Source: Burkholderiaceae bacterium
Lineage (GTDB): Bacteria; Pseudomonadota; Gammaproteobacteria; Burkholderiales; Burkholderiaceae_C
Assembly (NCBI GenBank): GCA_019234815.1
Contig: JAFALA010000068.1
Span: forward strand, 1 to 64,000
Direction: 5' to 3'
Length of the DNA: 64,000 nucleotides
Below, in pieces: positions 42,190 to 51,288 of this stretch; positions within the stretch are counted from its first letter, which is position 1, and each line of letters begins with the position of its first letter. The notes under the pieces were generated by a model, which saw nothing but the letters and a program-made list of their open reading frames with translations, did not search any database and had not been told where the DNA came from. The position numbers and the translations under genes are program-made.

Positions 42190-43320
42190 TCAGCGCAGCT
42201 GCAGGTCGTCGTCGCTGAAGCGGATGTCCAGGGGCTCGATCAGCAGTTGCTTGGGGCCATCCTCCAGTTGGCCGGCCACCCAGGCGTCAATGCCACAGGC
42301 CTTGGCCACGTCGACGGTCCGCTGGGCCTGGTCGGCCTTGACGAAGATCGCGAAACCGGCGCCCATGTTGAGAGTGGAATAGGCCTCGCGGTCGTCCTGC
42401 TTGGCGTGCTCCTGCATGAAGCGCAGCACCGGCGTGACAGGCGGCACTGTGTGGATCCGGTAGGTGAACTGCCCTGGGTGGCGCAGCAGCTTGCGCCAGC
42501 CGTGGCCGGTGATGTTGGCGCAGTAGTGCGGCGTGATGCCGGCCTTGTACAGCGCTTCGGTGACCGGCGAGTACAGCACGGTGGGGGCCAGCAGGGCCTC
42601 GCCGTAGCTCAGGCCGGGTTCGACCTCGGTCAGGTAGCCCTGCGGCAGACGTTCGACCAGCTTGCGCGCCAGGCTCAGGCCGTTGGCGTGGATGCCGCTG
42701 GAGGCCAGCAGCACGATCGCGTCGCCGGCACCTAAGCGGTCGCCCACCGAGAGGCGCTCCTTGGGGTTGATCAGGCCCGTGCAGGACGCCGCCAGGTCGA
42801 TGCGGCCGTCTTCGACGATGCCGGCCAGCGCGGGCGTCTCGCCGCCGCCCCAGGCCACCTGGCAGGTGTCGCAGGCCTTTTTCCAGCCTTCCACCAGAGC
42901 CTGGGCGCGCCTGGCGTCGCCAAACCAGTCGGAGCCGCCGGCGGCCCAGTAGGCCTGCACCACCAGGGGCGTGGCGCCGACGGTGATCAGGTCGTTGATG
43001 GCCATGGCGATGGTGTCTTGCGCGATCGAAGCGTAGTAGCTCTTGCCTGTGAGCTTGTTCATTTCGTCGGCCACCAGGGCCTTGGAGCCCAGGCATTCGA
43101 CGATGGACGCCATGTAGAAGGGGCCCACGTCCACCACATAGGCCGATTCGCCGCGCGAGGCCTTGACCTCGGTGAAGCCGTGCCCGGCCAGGTGGCTGGC
43201 GGTGGAGGCGGCGGCGCGCTGGGCGCTGACCTTCAGCGGGTCGATCAGGTCGTAATTGACACCGGCCTGTTCGTAGCTGAGGGTGTCGGAAGATGCATGG
43301 GAGGAGGGGGACGTGCTCAT
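42190..43320 (-). CDS. PurM-like AIR synthase-related protein
   Basis: This 376-residue protein has the PurM/PurL ATP-grasp-like fold: LSYEQAGVNYDLIDPLK at the start, AINDLITVGATPL near 115, AWGGGETPAL near 160, LLASSGIHANGLSLARKL near 215 and TLNMGAGFAIFV near 330. It resembles aminoimidazole ribonucleotide synthase (purine synthesis), but the canonical substrate motif TDGVGTK is replaced (VECLGSK). It is longer than PurM (about 345). I think it is the diverged AIR-synthase-related branch rather than the housekeeping PurM, but a purine role is possible. Confidence 0.75.
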   Translation of the reverse strand: MSTSPSSHASSDTLSYEQAGVNYDLIDPLKVSAQRAAASTASHLAGHGFTEVKASRGESAYVVDVGPFYMASIVECLGSKALVADEMNKLTGKSYYASIAQDTIAMAINDLITVGATPLVVQAYWAAGGSDWFGDARRAQALVEGWKKACDTCQVAWGGGETPALAGIVEDGRIDLAASCTGLINPKERLSVGDRLGAGDAIVLLASSGIHANGLSLARKLVERLPQGYLTEVEPGLSYGEALLAPTVLYSPVTEALYKAGITPHYCANITGHGWRKLLRHPGQFTYRIHTVPPVTPVLRFMQEHAKQDDREAYSTLNMGAGFAIFVKADQAQRTVDVAKACGIDAWVAGQLEDGPKQLLIEPLDIRFSDDDLQLR

Positions 43321-43390
43321 GGGTGGCGATTATCGGTCAGATGGATAGGTGCGACTGAAGTGTGCCTGCGCGCCCGTAGAATCGCGGCCC

Positions 43391-45709
43391 ATGAGTTATC
43401 AGGTCCTCGCTCGCAAGTACCGTCCCCACAGCTTCGAGGAGCTGGTGGGCCAGGAGCACGTGGTGCAAGCCCTGGCGAATGCCTTGACGCAGCAGCGTCT
43501 GCATCACGCCTACCTGTTCACCGGCACGCGGGGGGTCGGCAAGACCACCGTGTCGCGCATCCTGGCCAAGAGCCTCAACTGCACCGGGGCCGACGGCCAG
43601 GGAGGCATCACCGCCACGCCTTGCGGCGTCTGCGAGGCCTGCCGCGACATCGATGCGGGCCGCTTCGTCGACTATGTGGAGCTCGACGCCGCCTCCAACC
43701 GCGGCGTCGAGGAGATTTCGCAGCTGCTGGACCAGGCGGTCTACAAGCCTGTGCTGGGGCGCTTCAAGGTTTACATGATCGACGAAGTCCACATGCTGTC
43801 CAACACCGCCTTCAACGCGATGCTGAAGACGCTGGAGGAGCCTCCCGAGTATTTGAAGTTCGTGCTGGCGACCACCGACCCGCAGAAGGTGCCCGTGACG
43901 GTGCTGTCGCGCTGCCTGCAGTTCAACCTGCGGCCGATGGCGCCGCAGAATGTGCTGTCGCACCTGACGAACGTGCTGCAGGCCGAGCAGGTGAATGCCG
44001 AGCCCGGCGCGCTGCGCCTGCTGGCGCGCGCGGCGCGCGGGTCCATGCGCGATGCGCTGTCGCTGACCGACCAGGCCATCGCCTTTGGCGCCGGCCAGTT
44101 GGCGGAGGAGGGCGTGCGCCAGATGCTGGGCACGGTCGACCGCGGCCATGTGGTGGCCATTCTGGACGCCCTGATTGCCGCCGATGGCCCCGCCGTCGTC
44201 GGGCAGGCCGACCGTTTGCGCAGCCTGGGCCTGTCGGCCGCGGGCACGCTCGAAGACCTGTCGACCACGCTGCAGCGGATGGCCGTGGCGCAAGCTGCGC
44301 CGGGCGCCCTGGATGAGCAGGATCCTGACACCCCTGAGGTGCGCCGCTTGGCGCAGACCCTTCCGTCCGACGAGATCCAGCTGATGTACAGCATGGCGCT
44401 GCATGGCCGCCAGGAGCTGTCGCTGGCGCCCGATGAATACGCCGGCCTCGTGATGGTGCTGTTGCGCATGCTGGCGTTCCGGCCGGGAAGCCCGGGCCGC
44501 GCGCAGGCGGCACCGAGCGAGACGGGCCTGAATGCGGCCAAGCCCGCTGCGGCACCGGCGGCAGTCGCAGTGCCAACACCAGTGCCAGCGCCCGTCAGCG
44601 CGCCCTTGCTTCGAACGCCTGCGGTCAGCCTGAGCGTTCCGGCTGCCGTTTCCAAACCTGAGGCCAAGCCTGCGCCAGCGGCTGATGCGCACAGTGCCCG
44701 TTTGCGCCCCAAGCCGGTTGAACCGGTCGAGCCGGCTGTCGAAGCGCGGGAGCCGGTCCAAGGCCAAAGTGCCGCGGACGAGGTGCCGCCATGGCTGGAT
44801 GGCCCGCCGCCGGAAGATGTCGCAGCGCAGGGCGAGCCCGAACTGGTGGACGAGCAGGACCTGCGCACTGAAATGGAATCCCAAGGCCTGCCGGCGCGCG
44901 GCGAAGGCGGCTACGCCTCGACCGCAGGCGCTGACCTGGTCTGGACGCCCAGTCCGCTGGGCGAGCGCTGGGCCGCGCTGATCAAGCAACTGGGCCTGGT
45001 GGCATTGGCGCGCGAGCTGGGCATGCAGGCCCAGTGCCTGGCGATCGACGAGCAGGCAGCGCCCCAGGTCTGGCGCTTGCGCGTGGAGCGTGAGTCCTTG
45101 CGGCAGCCGGCCTTGCGTGACAAATTGCAGGCGGCGCTGGCGGCGCATCTGAATGCGGCGGTGCTGATCGAGCTGGAAGCGGGCGTCGCCACGGATTCGC
45201 CGGCGCTGCGCGACGCGGCGCAGGCGCAGGCCAGGCAGCGCCGCGCCGAGCAGATCATTTTGAACGATCCCCAGGTGCAGTCCTTGCTGGCGCAGTTCAA
45301 GACCGCGCGCATCGTGCCCGGATCGATCAAGCCGCTTAATCCCCATACCCAACCCCATATCGAAATACACGGAGAAACCACCATGATGAAAGGTCAACTC
45401 GCAGGTCTGATGAAGCAGGCGCAGGCGATGCAGGACAACCTCAAGAAGGCGCAGGACGAGCTCGGCACGATCGAGGTCGAAGGCCAGTCGGGCGCCGGCC
45501 TGGTCAAGGTGACCATGACCTGCAAGCACGACGTCAAGCGCGTCGCCATCGATTCCAGCCTGCTCGACGAAGACAAGGACATGCTCGAGGACCTGGTGGC
45601 CGCTGCCTTCAACGATGCGGTGCGCCGCGCCGAGGCCGTCAGTCAGGAAAAGATGGGCAAGCTGACCGCCGGCATGCCGCTGCCCCCGGGCATGAAATTT
45701 CCGTTTTGA
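43391..45709 (+). CDS. dnaX: DNA polymerase III gamma/tau subunit, reading in frame through ybaB
   Basis: The clamp-loader ATPase starts [17 protein letters not shown] at 43391. Walker [13 protein letters not shown] near residue 43, a Cys zinc module (CTGADG...CGVCEAC), IDEVHMLS (Walker B), and [16 protein letters not shown] (sensor 1/Arg finger) are in the first 180 residues. A Pro/Ala linker (about 370-450) and the tau C-terminal domain follow. The expected DnaX end is near GSIKPL (codon ending 45337), but the frame goes on (CTT AAT) through the ribosome-binding site and start of ybaB to its stop at 45709, giving 772 residues. A TAA is present one base out of frame at 45337-45339. No A-rich frameshift site for gamma was seen. 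Confidence 0.9.
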   Translation: MSYQVLARKYRPHSFEELVGQEHVVQALANALTQQRLHHAYLFTGTRGVGKTTVSRILAKSLNCTGADGQGGITATPCGVCEACRDIDAGRFVDYVELDAASNRGVEEISQLLDQAVYKPVLGRFKVYMIDEVHMLSNTAFNAMLKTLEEPPEYLKFVLATTDPQKVPVTVLSRCLQFNLRPMAPQNVLSHLTNVLQAEQVNAEPGALRLLARAARGSMRDALSLTDQAIAFGAGQLAEEGVRQMLGTVDRGHVVAILDALIAADGPAVVGQADRLRSLGLSAAGTLEDLSTTLQRMAVAQAAPGALDEQDPDTPEVRRLAQTLPSDEIQLMYSMALHGRQELSLAPDEYAGLVMVLLRMLAFRPGSPGRAQAAPSETGLNAAKPAAAPAAVAVPTPVPAPVSAPLLRTPAVSLSVPAAVSKPEAKPAPAADAHSARLRPKPVEPVEPAVEAREPVQGQSAADEVPPWLDGPPPEDVAAQGEPELVDEQDLRTEMESQGLPARGEGGYASTAGADLVWTPSPLGERWAALIKQLGLVALARELGMQAQCLAIDEQAAPQVWRLRVERESLRQPALRDKLQAALAAHLNAAVLIELEAGVATDSPALRDAAQAQARQRRAEQIILNDPQVQSLLAQFKTARIVPGSIKPLNPHTQPHIEIHGETTMMKGQLAGLMKQAQAMQDNLKKAQDELGTIEVEGQSGAGLVKVTMTCKHDVKRVAIDSSLLDEDKDMLEDLVAAAFNDAVRRAEAVSQEKMGKLTAGMPLPPGMKFPF
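45383..45709 (+). CDS. ybaB: YbaB/EbfC nucleoid-associated protein
   Basis: This 108-residue protein starts [16 protein letters not shown], with GGAGA 7 bp upstream. It contains the usual [19 protein letters not shown] and ends [11 protein letters not shown]. YbaB/EbfC binds DNA as a dimer and is normally the gene between dnaX and recR. Here it shares its frame with dnaX and no stop lies between, so it would be made both free and as the tail of DnaX. Confidence 0.9.
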   Translation: MMKGQLAGLMKQAQAMQDNLKKAQDELGTIEVEGQSGAGLVKVTMTCKHDVKRVAIDSSLLDEDKDMLEDLVAAAFNDAVRRAEAVSQEKMGKLTAGMPLPPGMKFPF

Positions 45710-45713
45710 GGGA

Positions 45714-45786
45714 TCACCCCGTACCGACTTCGTCGGCCCCTCAAGGGGGCACACCCGTAGGACCGGCGGAGCCGGATCCTCGGGCG
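45714..45786. repeat. GC-rich palindromic cluster between ybaB and recR
   Basis: Three small inverted repeats follow each other: CCGAC-TTC-GTCGG, CCCCT-CA-AGGGG and CCGGC-GGA-GCCGG. The C-run/G-run element resembles that at 21437-21506. It may stabilise or partly terminate the dnaX-ybaB mRNA. Confidence 0.5.
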
Positions 45787-45856
45787 TCGCTGGATATGTT
45801 TGATTCGTAGGCAACAGAGATGGCAGTCTTGAGGCAGGGCTTCAATCGGAGTTTGT

Positions 45857-46438
45857 GTGTCAGCGCTTGAGGCCCTGATCGCGGCGCTGCGGCATCTGCC
45901 GGGCGTGGGCCAGAAGTCGGCGCAGCGCATGGCCTACCACCTGCTGCAGCACGATCGCCAAGGCGCCTTGCTGCTGTCGGACGCGCTGAAGGCGGCGCAT
46001 GAGCAGGTCCTGCACTGCGAGCGCTGCCACACCTTCAGCGAGTCGGCCATCTGCGATATCTGCCTGGACGCCACGCGCGACCCGCGTCTTTTGGCCGTGG
46101 TGGAAACGCCTGCCGACCAGTCGGCGTTGGAGCGCACCGGCTCGTACCGGGGCTATTACTTTGTGCTGCAGGGGCGCGTGAGTCCGCTGGACGGCGTGGG
46201 CACCGAAGAGATCGGTGTGGCCAAGCTGCTGGCGCGCGCCGAGGAAGGCGGTGTCGAGGAGGTGATTCTCGCCACCAGCTTCACGGCCGAGGGCGAGGCC
46301 ACCGCGCATGTGCTGGCCCAGGCGCTGCGCGCTCGCGGCATACGCGCCACCCGTCTGGCGCGGGGCGTGCCGGTGGGCAGCGAGCTGGAATACGTTGACC
46401 TCGGCACCATTGCGCATGCCTTGGTGGATAGGCGCTGA
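45857..46438 (+). CDS. recR: Recombination mediator RecR
   Basis: This 193-residue RecFOR-pathway protein starts at a GTG (45857) with CGGAG shortly before. The helix-hairpin-helix [20 protein letters not shown] is near residue 12, the zinc finger [16 protein letters not shown] near 54-69 and the Toprim domain ([33 protein letters not shown]) follows. It helps load RecA on gapped DNA. It belongs with dnaX and ybaB as in most bacteria. Confidence 0.96.
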   Translation: MSALEALIAALRHLPGVGQKSAQRMAYHLLQHDRQGALLLSDALKAAHEQVLHCERCHTFSESAICDICLDATRDPRLLAVVETPADQSALERTGSYRGYYFVLQGRVSPLDGVGTEEIGVAKLLARAEEGGVEEVILATSFTAEGEATAHVLAQALRARGIRATRLARGVPVGSELEYVDLGTIAHALVDRR

Positions 46439-46474
46439 AGAATAAAGTTGGAGCATCAACAGGAGACACGCTCA

Positions 46475-46861
46475 ATGACCATCGCGAGCATCTGCATCAT
46501 CGTGGCGGCCGTGCTGCCGATTCTTTCGGTCGGCCTGGCCAAGGTGGCGCCCGTCAGCCGGCCGGAGCGCTACGACAACCACAACCCGCGCGCCTGGATT
46601 GCCAAGCAGACGGGCTGGAAGGCGCGCGCCAATGCGGCCCAGTCCAACGGGTTTGAAGCCTTGCCGCTCTTCATTGCCGGCGTGCTGGCGGCGCAGCAGA
46701 TGCATGCGGACCAGGCCATGGTGGACAAGCTGGCGATGGCATTCATCGCCGCGCGGCTGGTCTATGTCGCCTTGTATCTGGCCGACGTGGCAGCGCTGCG
46801 CACGGCGGTCTGGGGCGTGGGCCTGGCGTGCAGCATCGCGCTGTTCTTCCAGGGCGCCTGA
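46475..46861 (+). CDS. MAPEG family membrane protein
   Basis: This 128-residue inner-membrane protein has four hydrophobic helices and the MAPEG signature KARANAAQSNGFEALPLFIAG split near residues 48-68, followed by ARLVYVALYLADVAALR. Eukaryotic relatives are microsomal glutathione transferases; the bacterial role is unknown. ATG at 46475 with AGGAGA upstream. It converges on mltD. Confidence 0.88.
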   Translation: MTIASICIIVAAVLPILSVGLAKVAPVSRPERYDNHNPRAWIAKQTGWKARANAAQSNGFEALPLFIAGVLAAQQMHADQAMVDKLAMAFIAARLVYVALYLADVAALRTAVWGVGLACSIALFFQGA

Positions 46862-46892
46862 GATAAGACGGCCTCAGCGGAGGCCCTGGCGA

Positions 46893-48626
46893 TCAGCGTT
46901 GCTGCGCCATCTGGCGCGCCAGGTGGCCGCCGTTCAGGTTGGCCGGGCCGGCATCGGCGCTGTTGCGCCCGGCACGGTTCTTGTGCACAGGTCTTGCCGT
47001 CTTGCTTGAGGCATTGGCGTGCACGCTCGCGGCGGGCTTGCTCGTTCTCCCGTTCGGCACGAACAGCACCACCTGCTGGCCGGCCTTGAAGCTGCCGTGG
47101 GCTGCGGTCTTGTTCCATTGCGCCACCTGCTCGGGCGACACCTTGTAACGTTTGGCCACGCTGGCGACGGTATCGCCGCGGGCGGCCTTGTGGGTCACGC
47201 GGCGCAGCGGCGGGAGGTCGGGCGTCAGCGACAGGCTGGCGGTTTCGGCCATGTGTTCCGGCACGTCGGTTTCCAGATGGGCTGCACGCGGCACCAGCAG
47301 GGTCGAGCCTTGCTTGACCAGCATGCGCGGCGGAATGGTGTTGACTTCACGCAGCTGCGCCTCGTTCATGCCGACCCGCTTGGCCGCATCGCCAGGGTTC
47401 ATGGTCTTGGGCACGACCCAGGCAGTCCAGGTGGCCAGGGGCCCTTGGTGCGCGCCGAGGTTGGCGACGAACGCGCCCGCATTGTCGTAGGGCAGCAGCA
47501 ATTGCGGCGTGCTGGCCGCCAGGATCACGGGCTTGTTCAACTGCGGGTTGAACTGCCGAAAGCTCTCCAGCTCCATGTCGGCGAGCCGGGCCGCCATTCC
47601 CACGTCCATGTCGCGTTCGATGCGTACGCTCAGGAAGTAGGGGTGGTTGGCGATCTCGGGCAGGCTCAGGCCATAGGCGCCCGGGCGCAACACGATGTTC
47701 TTCACGGCCTGCAGCTTGGGCACGTAGTAGCGTGTTTCATCCGGCAGCTTCAGGTTGTCGTAGTCGGTGGGCAGGCCCAGCTTCTGGTTGCGGGCCACGG
47801 CCCTTTGCACATTGCCGGGGCCCCAGTTGTAGGCGGCCAAGGCCAATTGCCAGTCGCCGAACATGGTGTGCAGGCGATCCAGGTAGTCGAGCGCGGCGCG
47901 GGTCGAGGCCAGCACGTCGCGGCGATCGTCGCGGAAGATGTTTTGCTTGAGCGAAAAGTCGCGTCCCGTGGAGGGCACGAACTGCCACATGCCGGAGGCC
48001 TTGGCGGTGGACATGGCCTGCGGGTTGTAGGCGCTCTCGATGAAGGGCAGCAAGGCGAGTTCGGTGGGCATGCCGCGCTTTTCGACCTCTTCGACGATGT
48101 GATAGAGGTAGCGGCCGCCGCGCTCGGTCATGCGCTGCACATAGTCGGGTCGCGCGCTGTACCAGGCCTCGGCCTTGCGCACGCCGTCGTTGTCGAGGTC
48201 GGGCATGGCGAAACCGCGCCGCACGCGCAGCCACAGGTCGGCGCGCGCGTTGTCGTCGTTGAAGTTGATCTGGCCGTCGGGGTCCAGGCTGTCCTCCAGC
48301 TGCGCCATCGGCATGTGCGGCGGGTTGTTCAGCTCAGGGATCTCGATCTGGCCGGCGGCGTTGCTGCCCTCGTTGCCGAAGTTGTTGTTGAACCCCGCGC
48401 GTTTGCTGAAGCCGTCGCCGCCATTGTTGTTGCCCGTGGTGGCGGCGCTGTCGTTGGCATGCGGCGCCGAGGCGCAGGCGGCCAGTGCCGCTGCGCAGGC
48501 CAGCAGCGGCAGGCGTTGCAGCAGGGTGCGCAGGTGCGCAATGGCAGCGGACGGACGGGATGGGGAGCAGGTGGAAGGCGAGGCCGGTAGCAGGCGTTTG
48601 GATGCGTGTCTTGGGGTACGGGTCAT
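46893..48626 (-). CDS. mltD: Membrane-bound lytic murein transglycosylase D
   Basis: This 577-residue lipoprotein starts MTRTPRHASKR at 48626, with ATG overlapping the gloB stop (ATGA). A lipobox-like LAAC is near residue 53. The lytic transglycosylase domain contains the catalytic Glu in LALLPFIESAYNP and the partner motif ASGMWQFVPSTGR (about 185-210). AAYNWGPGNVQRA follows. Two LysM peptidoglycan-binding repeats lie in the C-terminal part (about 390-435 and 480-525). A Gly/Asn-rich linker sits after the signal. It cleaves peptidoglycan to 1,6-anhydro-muropeptides. Confidence 0.94.
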   Translation of the reverse strand: MTRTPRHASKRLLPASPSTCSPSRPSAAIAHLRTLLQRLPLLACAAALAACASAPHANDSAATTGNNNGGDGFSKRAGFNNNFGNEGSNAAGQIEIPELNNPPHMPMAQLEDSLDPDGQINFNDDNARADLWLRVRRGFAMPDLDNDGVRKAEAWYSARPDYVQRMTERGGRYLYHIVEEVEKRGMPTELALLPFIESAYNPQAMSTAKASGMWQFVPSTGRDFSLKQNIFRDDRRDVLASTRAALDYLDRLHTMFGDWQLALAAYNWGPGNVQRAVARNQKLGLPTDYDNLKLPDETRYYVPKLQAVKNIVLRPGAYGLSLPEIANHPYFLSVRIERDMDVGMAARLADMELESFRQFNPQLNKPVILAASTPQLLLPYDNAGAFVANLGAHQGPLATWTAWVVPKTMNPGDAAKRVGMNEAQLREVNTIPPRMLVKQGSTLLVPRAAHLETDVPEHMAETASLSLTPDLPPLRRVTHKAARGDTVASVAKRYKVSPEQVAQWNKTAAHGSFKAGQQVVLFVPNGRTSKPAASVHANASSKTARPVHKNRAGRNSADAGPANLNGGHLARQMAQQR

Positions 48627-49474
48627 TTGAATTCGTTCTTCCATTGGCGCAAACATGCGAATACCGCAATGGACGATGCCCCGGCGGCCAGGGCGGATTG
48701 TGCCGGCGTCGGCTCGATCAGGGAAGTGCCGTGCGTCAAATGTTGGTCGTGCCACTGCAGGGCGCTGTGCCTGACTTCCACTTCTTCGCACCGCAGGAAC
48801 GGATTGACGGCGAGCTCCCGGCCAATGCTGGACGGCAGCGTGGGCAGGTCCATGGCACGCTGTGCCTCACACCAGCGTTGGTAGTCCGTCAGCACTTTGT
48901 TGCCGGGTTCCACGGCACAGGCAAAGCGCAGGTTCGACAAGGTGTATTCGTGGGCGCAGCAGACCCGCGTGCCGCCGGGCAGGGCTGCGAGCGTTTGCAG
49001 GGAGTTGTACATCTGCGCCGCCGTGCCTTCGAACAAGCGCCCGCAGCCGCCGGAAAACAGCGTGTCGCCACAGAACAGGATGGGCTCGCCGCCGTCCGAG
49101 GGCGCGTCGATCAGGTAGGCGATATGTCCCGCGGTGTGGCCCGGTACCTCGAGCACGCGCAAGGCCTGGCCCAGCAGACTCAGCCTGTCGCCGCCCGCCA
49201 ACGCGATGTGCGGGCCCGGGATCCGCTCGGCCGCCGGGCCATAGATCGGAGGCGATGTTTCCGTCTGGCGCAGCAAGGGCGCCAGTTCAGCCAGGCCACC
49301 CACATGGTCGGCGTGATGATGGGTCACTAGAATCGCTGCCAGTTCGAGCCGGCGCTCTTTCAAGGCGTGCAGAACGGGTGCGGCGTCGCCGGGATCGACC
49401 ACAATGGCCTGCCCGTCCTTGTGCAGCATCCAGATGTAGTTGTCGGTGAAGGCCTTGATGGCGATGAGTTCCAT
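48623..49474 (-). CDS. gloB: Hydroxyacylglutathione hydrolase (glyoxalase II)
   Basis: This 283-residue metallo-beta-lactamase-fold enzyme hydrolyses S-lactoylglutathione to lactate in methylglyoxal detoxification. The dimetal motif THHHADHVGG is near residue 52, with VPGHTAGHI near 110, FCGDTLFSGGCGRLFEG near 132 and CAHEYTLSNLRFA near 170. Start MELIAIKAFTDNYIWML is canonical. It overlaps mltD by 4 bp and diverges from the methyltransferase gene, the usual gloB neighbour. Confidence 0.96.
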   Translation of the reverse strand: MELIAIKAFTDNYIWMLHKDGQAIVVDPGDAAPVLHALKERRLELAAILVTHHHADHVGGLAELAPLLRQTETSPPIYGPAAERIPGPHIALAGGDRLSLLGQALRVLEVPGHTAGHIAYLIDAPSDGGEPILFCGDTLFSGGCGRLFEGTAAQMYNSLQTLAALPGGTRVCCAHEYTLSNLRFACAVEPGNKVLTDYQRWCEAQRAMDLPTLPSSIGRELAVNPFLRCEEVEVRHSALQWHDQHLTHGTSLIEPTPAQSALAAGASSIAVFACLRQWKNEFK

Positions 49475-49520
49475 GCAACGAGTTCCTGTCGACCGAAATT
49501 GCCGAGATTGATCAGCGCCA

Positions 49521-50312
49521 ATGTCACGCGATTCCCAAATTGTAGAGTTTGCCAGCTGGTTCCAGACCCCGCCGGGGCGCTACCTGCTCGAGTGGGAGCA
49601 GGCGCGGCTGGACGAGACGGTCGCCGACCTGTTCGGGTTCCATGCCCTGCAGCTGGGCCTGCCGGAGTTGCGGGGCCTGCAGACCAACCGCATGCCGCAT
49701 CGCTGGCTGGCGCTGGAGACGGGCGAGGGCCTGGAGGCGCCGCTGCAGGCGGTGGCCCTGCGCTGCCAGTTCGACGCCTTGCCGTTTGAATCCGGCAGCC
49801 TGGATCTGGTGGTCCTGCCGCATGTGCTGGAGCTGGCCGACGATCCGCATTTCACCTTGCGCGAGGTCGAGCGTGTGTTGCGGCCCGAGGGGCGGGTGGT
49901 GATCCTGGGCTTGAATCCGGTCAGCCTGTGGGGCTTGCGCCAGAACCTCGGGCATCTGCGGCGCCAGATGTTTTCGCGCCGGCGCTCCGATCTCTTCTTG
50001 CCGCGCGCTGGCGAATTCCTCGGCTACTGGCGCTTGCGCGACTGGCTGCGCCTGCTGAGCTTCGACATCGAGCAGGCTCGTTTCGGCTGCTACGAGCCGC
50101 CCTTGCGCAGCGAGGCCTGGCTGGCGCGCTGGCGCTGGATGGAGGGCGTGGGCGAGCGCTGGTGGCCGGTGCTGGGCGCGGTTTACTTCATGGTGGCGGT
50201 CAAGCGCGTGCACGGCATGCGGCTGGTGGGACTGGCTCGCCAGAAGCGGGCCGCCGCCAAGGGCGCACCGGCCGTGGCCATGCACCAGCACCGCTGCCCG
50301 CATCGCGATTGA
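49521..50312 (+). CDS. Class I SAM-dependent methyltransferase
   Basis: This 263-residue protein has a Rossmann methyltransferase core: ALPFESGSLDLVVLPHVLELADDP (motif region near 90-112) and REVERVLRPEGRVVILGLNPVSLWGLRQ near 118-145. The family member between gloB and rnhA is conserved in proteobacteria. The glycine-rich SAM loop at the N-terminus is weak here, so activity is not certain. Target unknown. Confidence 0.82.
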   Translation: MSRDSQIVEFASWFQTPPGRYLLEWEQARLDETVADLFGFHALQLGLPELRGLQTNRMPHRWLALETGEGLEAPLQAVALRCQFDALPFESGSLDLVVLPHVLELADDPHFTLREVERVLRPEGRVVILGLNPVSLWGLRQNLGHLRRQMFSRRRSDLFLPRAGEFLGYWRLRDWLRLLSFDIEQARFGCYEPPLRSEAWLARWRWMEGVGERWWPVLGAVYFMVAVKRVHGMRLVGLARQKRAAAKGAPAVAMHQHRCPHRD

Positions 50313-50340
50313 GGCGAGGACGCCTGGCGAGGCCAACGGG

Positions 50341-50376
50341 CCCAACGAGCCCAATGAGCCCAATGAGCCCAATGGG
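50341..50376 (+). repeat. Four tandem 9-bp repeats upstream of rnhA
   Basis: CCCAACGAG, CCCAATGAG, CCCAATGAG and CCCAATGGG follow each other without gaps, 21 bp before the rnhA start. Copy number could vary by slippage. Confidence 0.85.
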
Positions 50377-50396
50377 CGATCAGTTACGATGCCCGC

Positions 50397-50864
50397 ATGA
50401 TGAATTTGAATCAAGGCGACAAGTGGGTCGCTTACACGGACGGCGGCTGCGCGCCGTCCAATCCCGGACCCGCGGGATGGGGGGTGGTGCTGCTGGCACC
50501 GAACGGCGGCGCATCGGACCACTATGGTTTCATCGGCCCGGGCACCAACCAGATTGCAGAACTGACGGCTGCCATTGAAGGGCTGAGCCGCGTGCCGGCG
50601 GGACAAGCGGTGGAACTGGTGTCCGACAGCCAGTACGTGCTCAAGGGCATCAGCGAATGGCGCGCCGGCTGGGAGCGCAAGGGCTTTCGCAATTCGAAGG
50701 GCCAGGAAGTCGCCAACCTGGCCTTGTGGAAAAAGCTGTTCGCGCTGGTCGACGCCCGCAAGGTCAGCACGCGTTGGGTCAAGGGCCACAACGGTGACCG
50801 CTACAACGAGCGCGCCGACGTGCTCGCCGGCGAGGCGCTCAAGCGCAAGGCCAACAGTCCATAA
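50397..50864 (+). CDS. rnhA: Ribonuclease HI
   Basis: This 155-residue enzyme removes RNA from RNA-DNA hybrids. The catalytic acids are visible: Asp in VAYTDGGCAP, Glu in AELTAAIEGL, Asp in LVSDSQYVLKG and Asp in NERADVLAG; the basic handle is EWRAGWERKGFRNSKG. ATG at 50397 (a second ATG follows directly). Located after the methyltransferase gene as in many relatives. Confidence 0.96.
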   Translation: MMNLNQGDKWVAYTDGGCAPSNPGPAGWGVVLLAPNGGASDHYGFIGPGTNQIAELTAAIEGLSRVPAGQAVELVSDSQYVLKGISEWRAGWERKGFRNSKGQEVANLALWKKLFALVDARKVSTRWVKGHNGDRYNERADVLAGEALKRKANSP

Positions 50865-50895
50865 ACGGCCAAAGGCCGTCGCACAAGGCTGCCGC

Positions 50896-51267
50896 TTAAC
50901 TCAGGCCGCAGAGCTTCCTGAACGGGCTGAGCACGGCCTCGCCGCGGAAGGGCTTGACGATCCAACCTGTGACACCGGCCTGCTTGCCGCGCTCGCGCAG
51001 CAGGGCGTTGTCTTCGGTGGTCAGCATCACGATATGCAGCGGCCGCTCGCTGAATTCGGCGCGGATCTTCGCGGCCATGGTCAATCCGTCCATATTGGGC
51101 ATGTTGACGTCGCTGACCACCAGCCGGATGTCGGCGTCCTGGCGCAACTGCCGCAATCCATCGAGGCCGTCGACCGCCAGGGTGACTTCAAAGCCATTTT
51201 GGACAAGGTAATTCGATACGATCTCGCGCATGGTGCTGGAATCGTCGACGACCAGAATCAGGGCCAT
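50896..51267 (-). CDS. CheY-like single-domain response regulator
   Basis: This 123-residue receiver domain has VVDDSSTMREI (acidic pocket), the phospho-acceptor Asp in VVSDVNMPNMDGL near residue 52, Thr in VMLTTED near 81 and Lys in WIVKPF near 105. It has no output domain, so it acts by binding a partner, for example a flagellar motor or another kinase system. The partner gene 21 bp upstream encodes a CheX-like phosphatase, so the two likely form one module. The chemotaxis receptor and CheA genes are not in the window. Confidence 0.9.
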   Translation of the reverse strand: MALILVVDDSSTMREIVSNYLVQNGFEVTLAVDGLDGLRQLRQDADIRLVVSDVNMPNMDGLTMAAKIRAEFSERPLHIVMLTTEDNALLRERGKQAGVTGWIVKPFRGEAVLSPFRKLCGLS

Positions 51268-51288
51268 TCAAATTTCTCTCTTCAACAA

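Noticed and set aside
43337-45814. Minus-strand open frame of 825 codons opposite dnaX and ybaB
   Set aside because: Shadow frame; its start has no ribosome-binding site and dnaX, ybaB and their motifs are on the forward strand.
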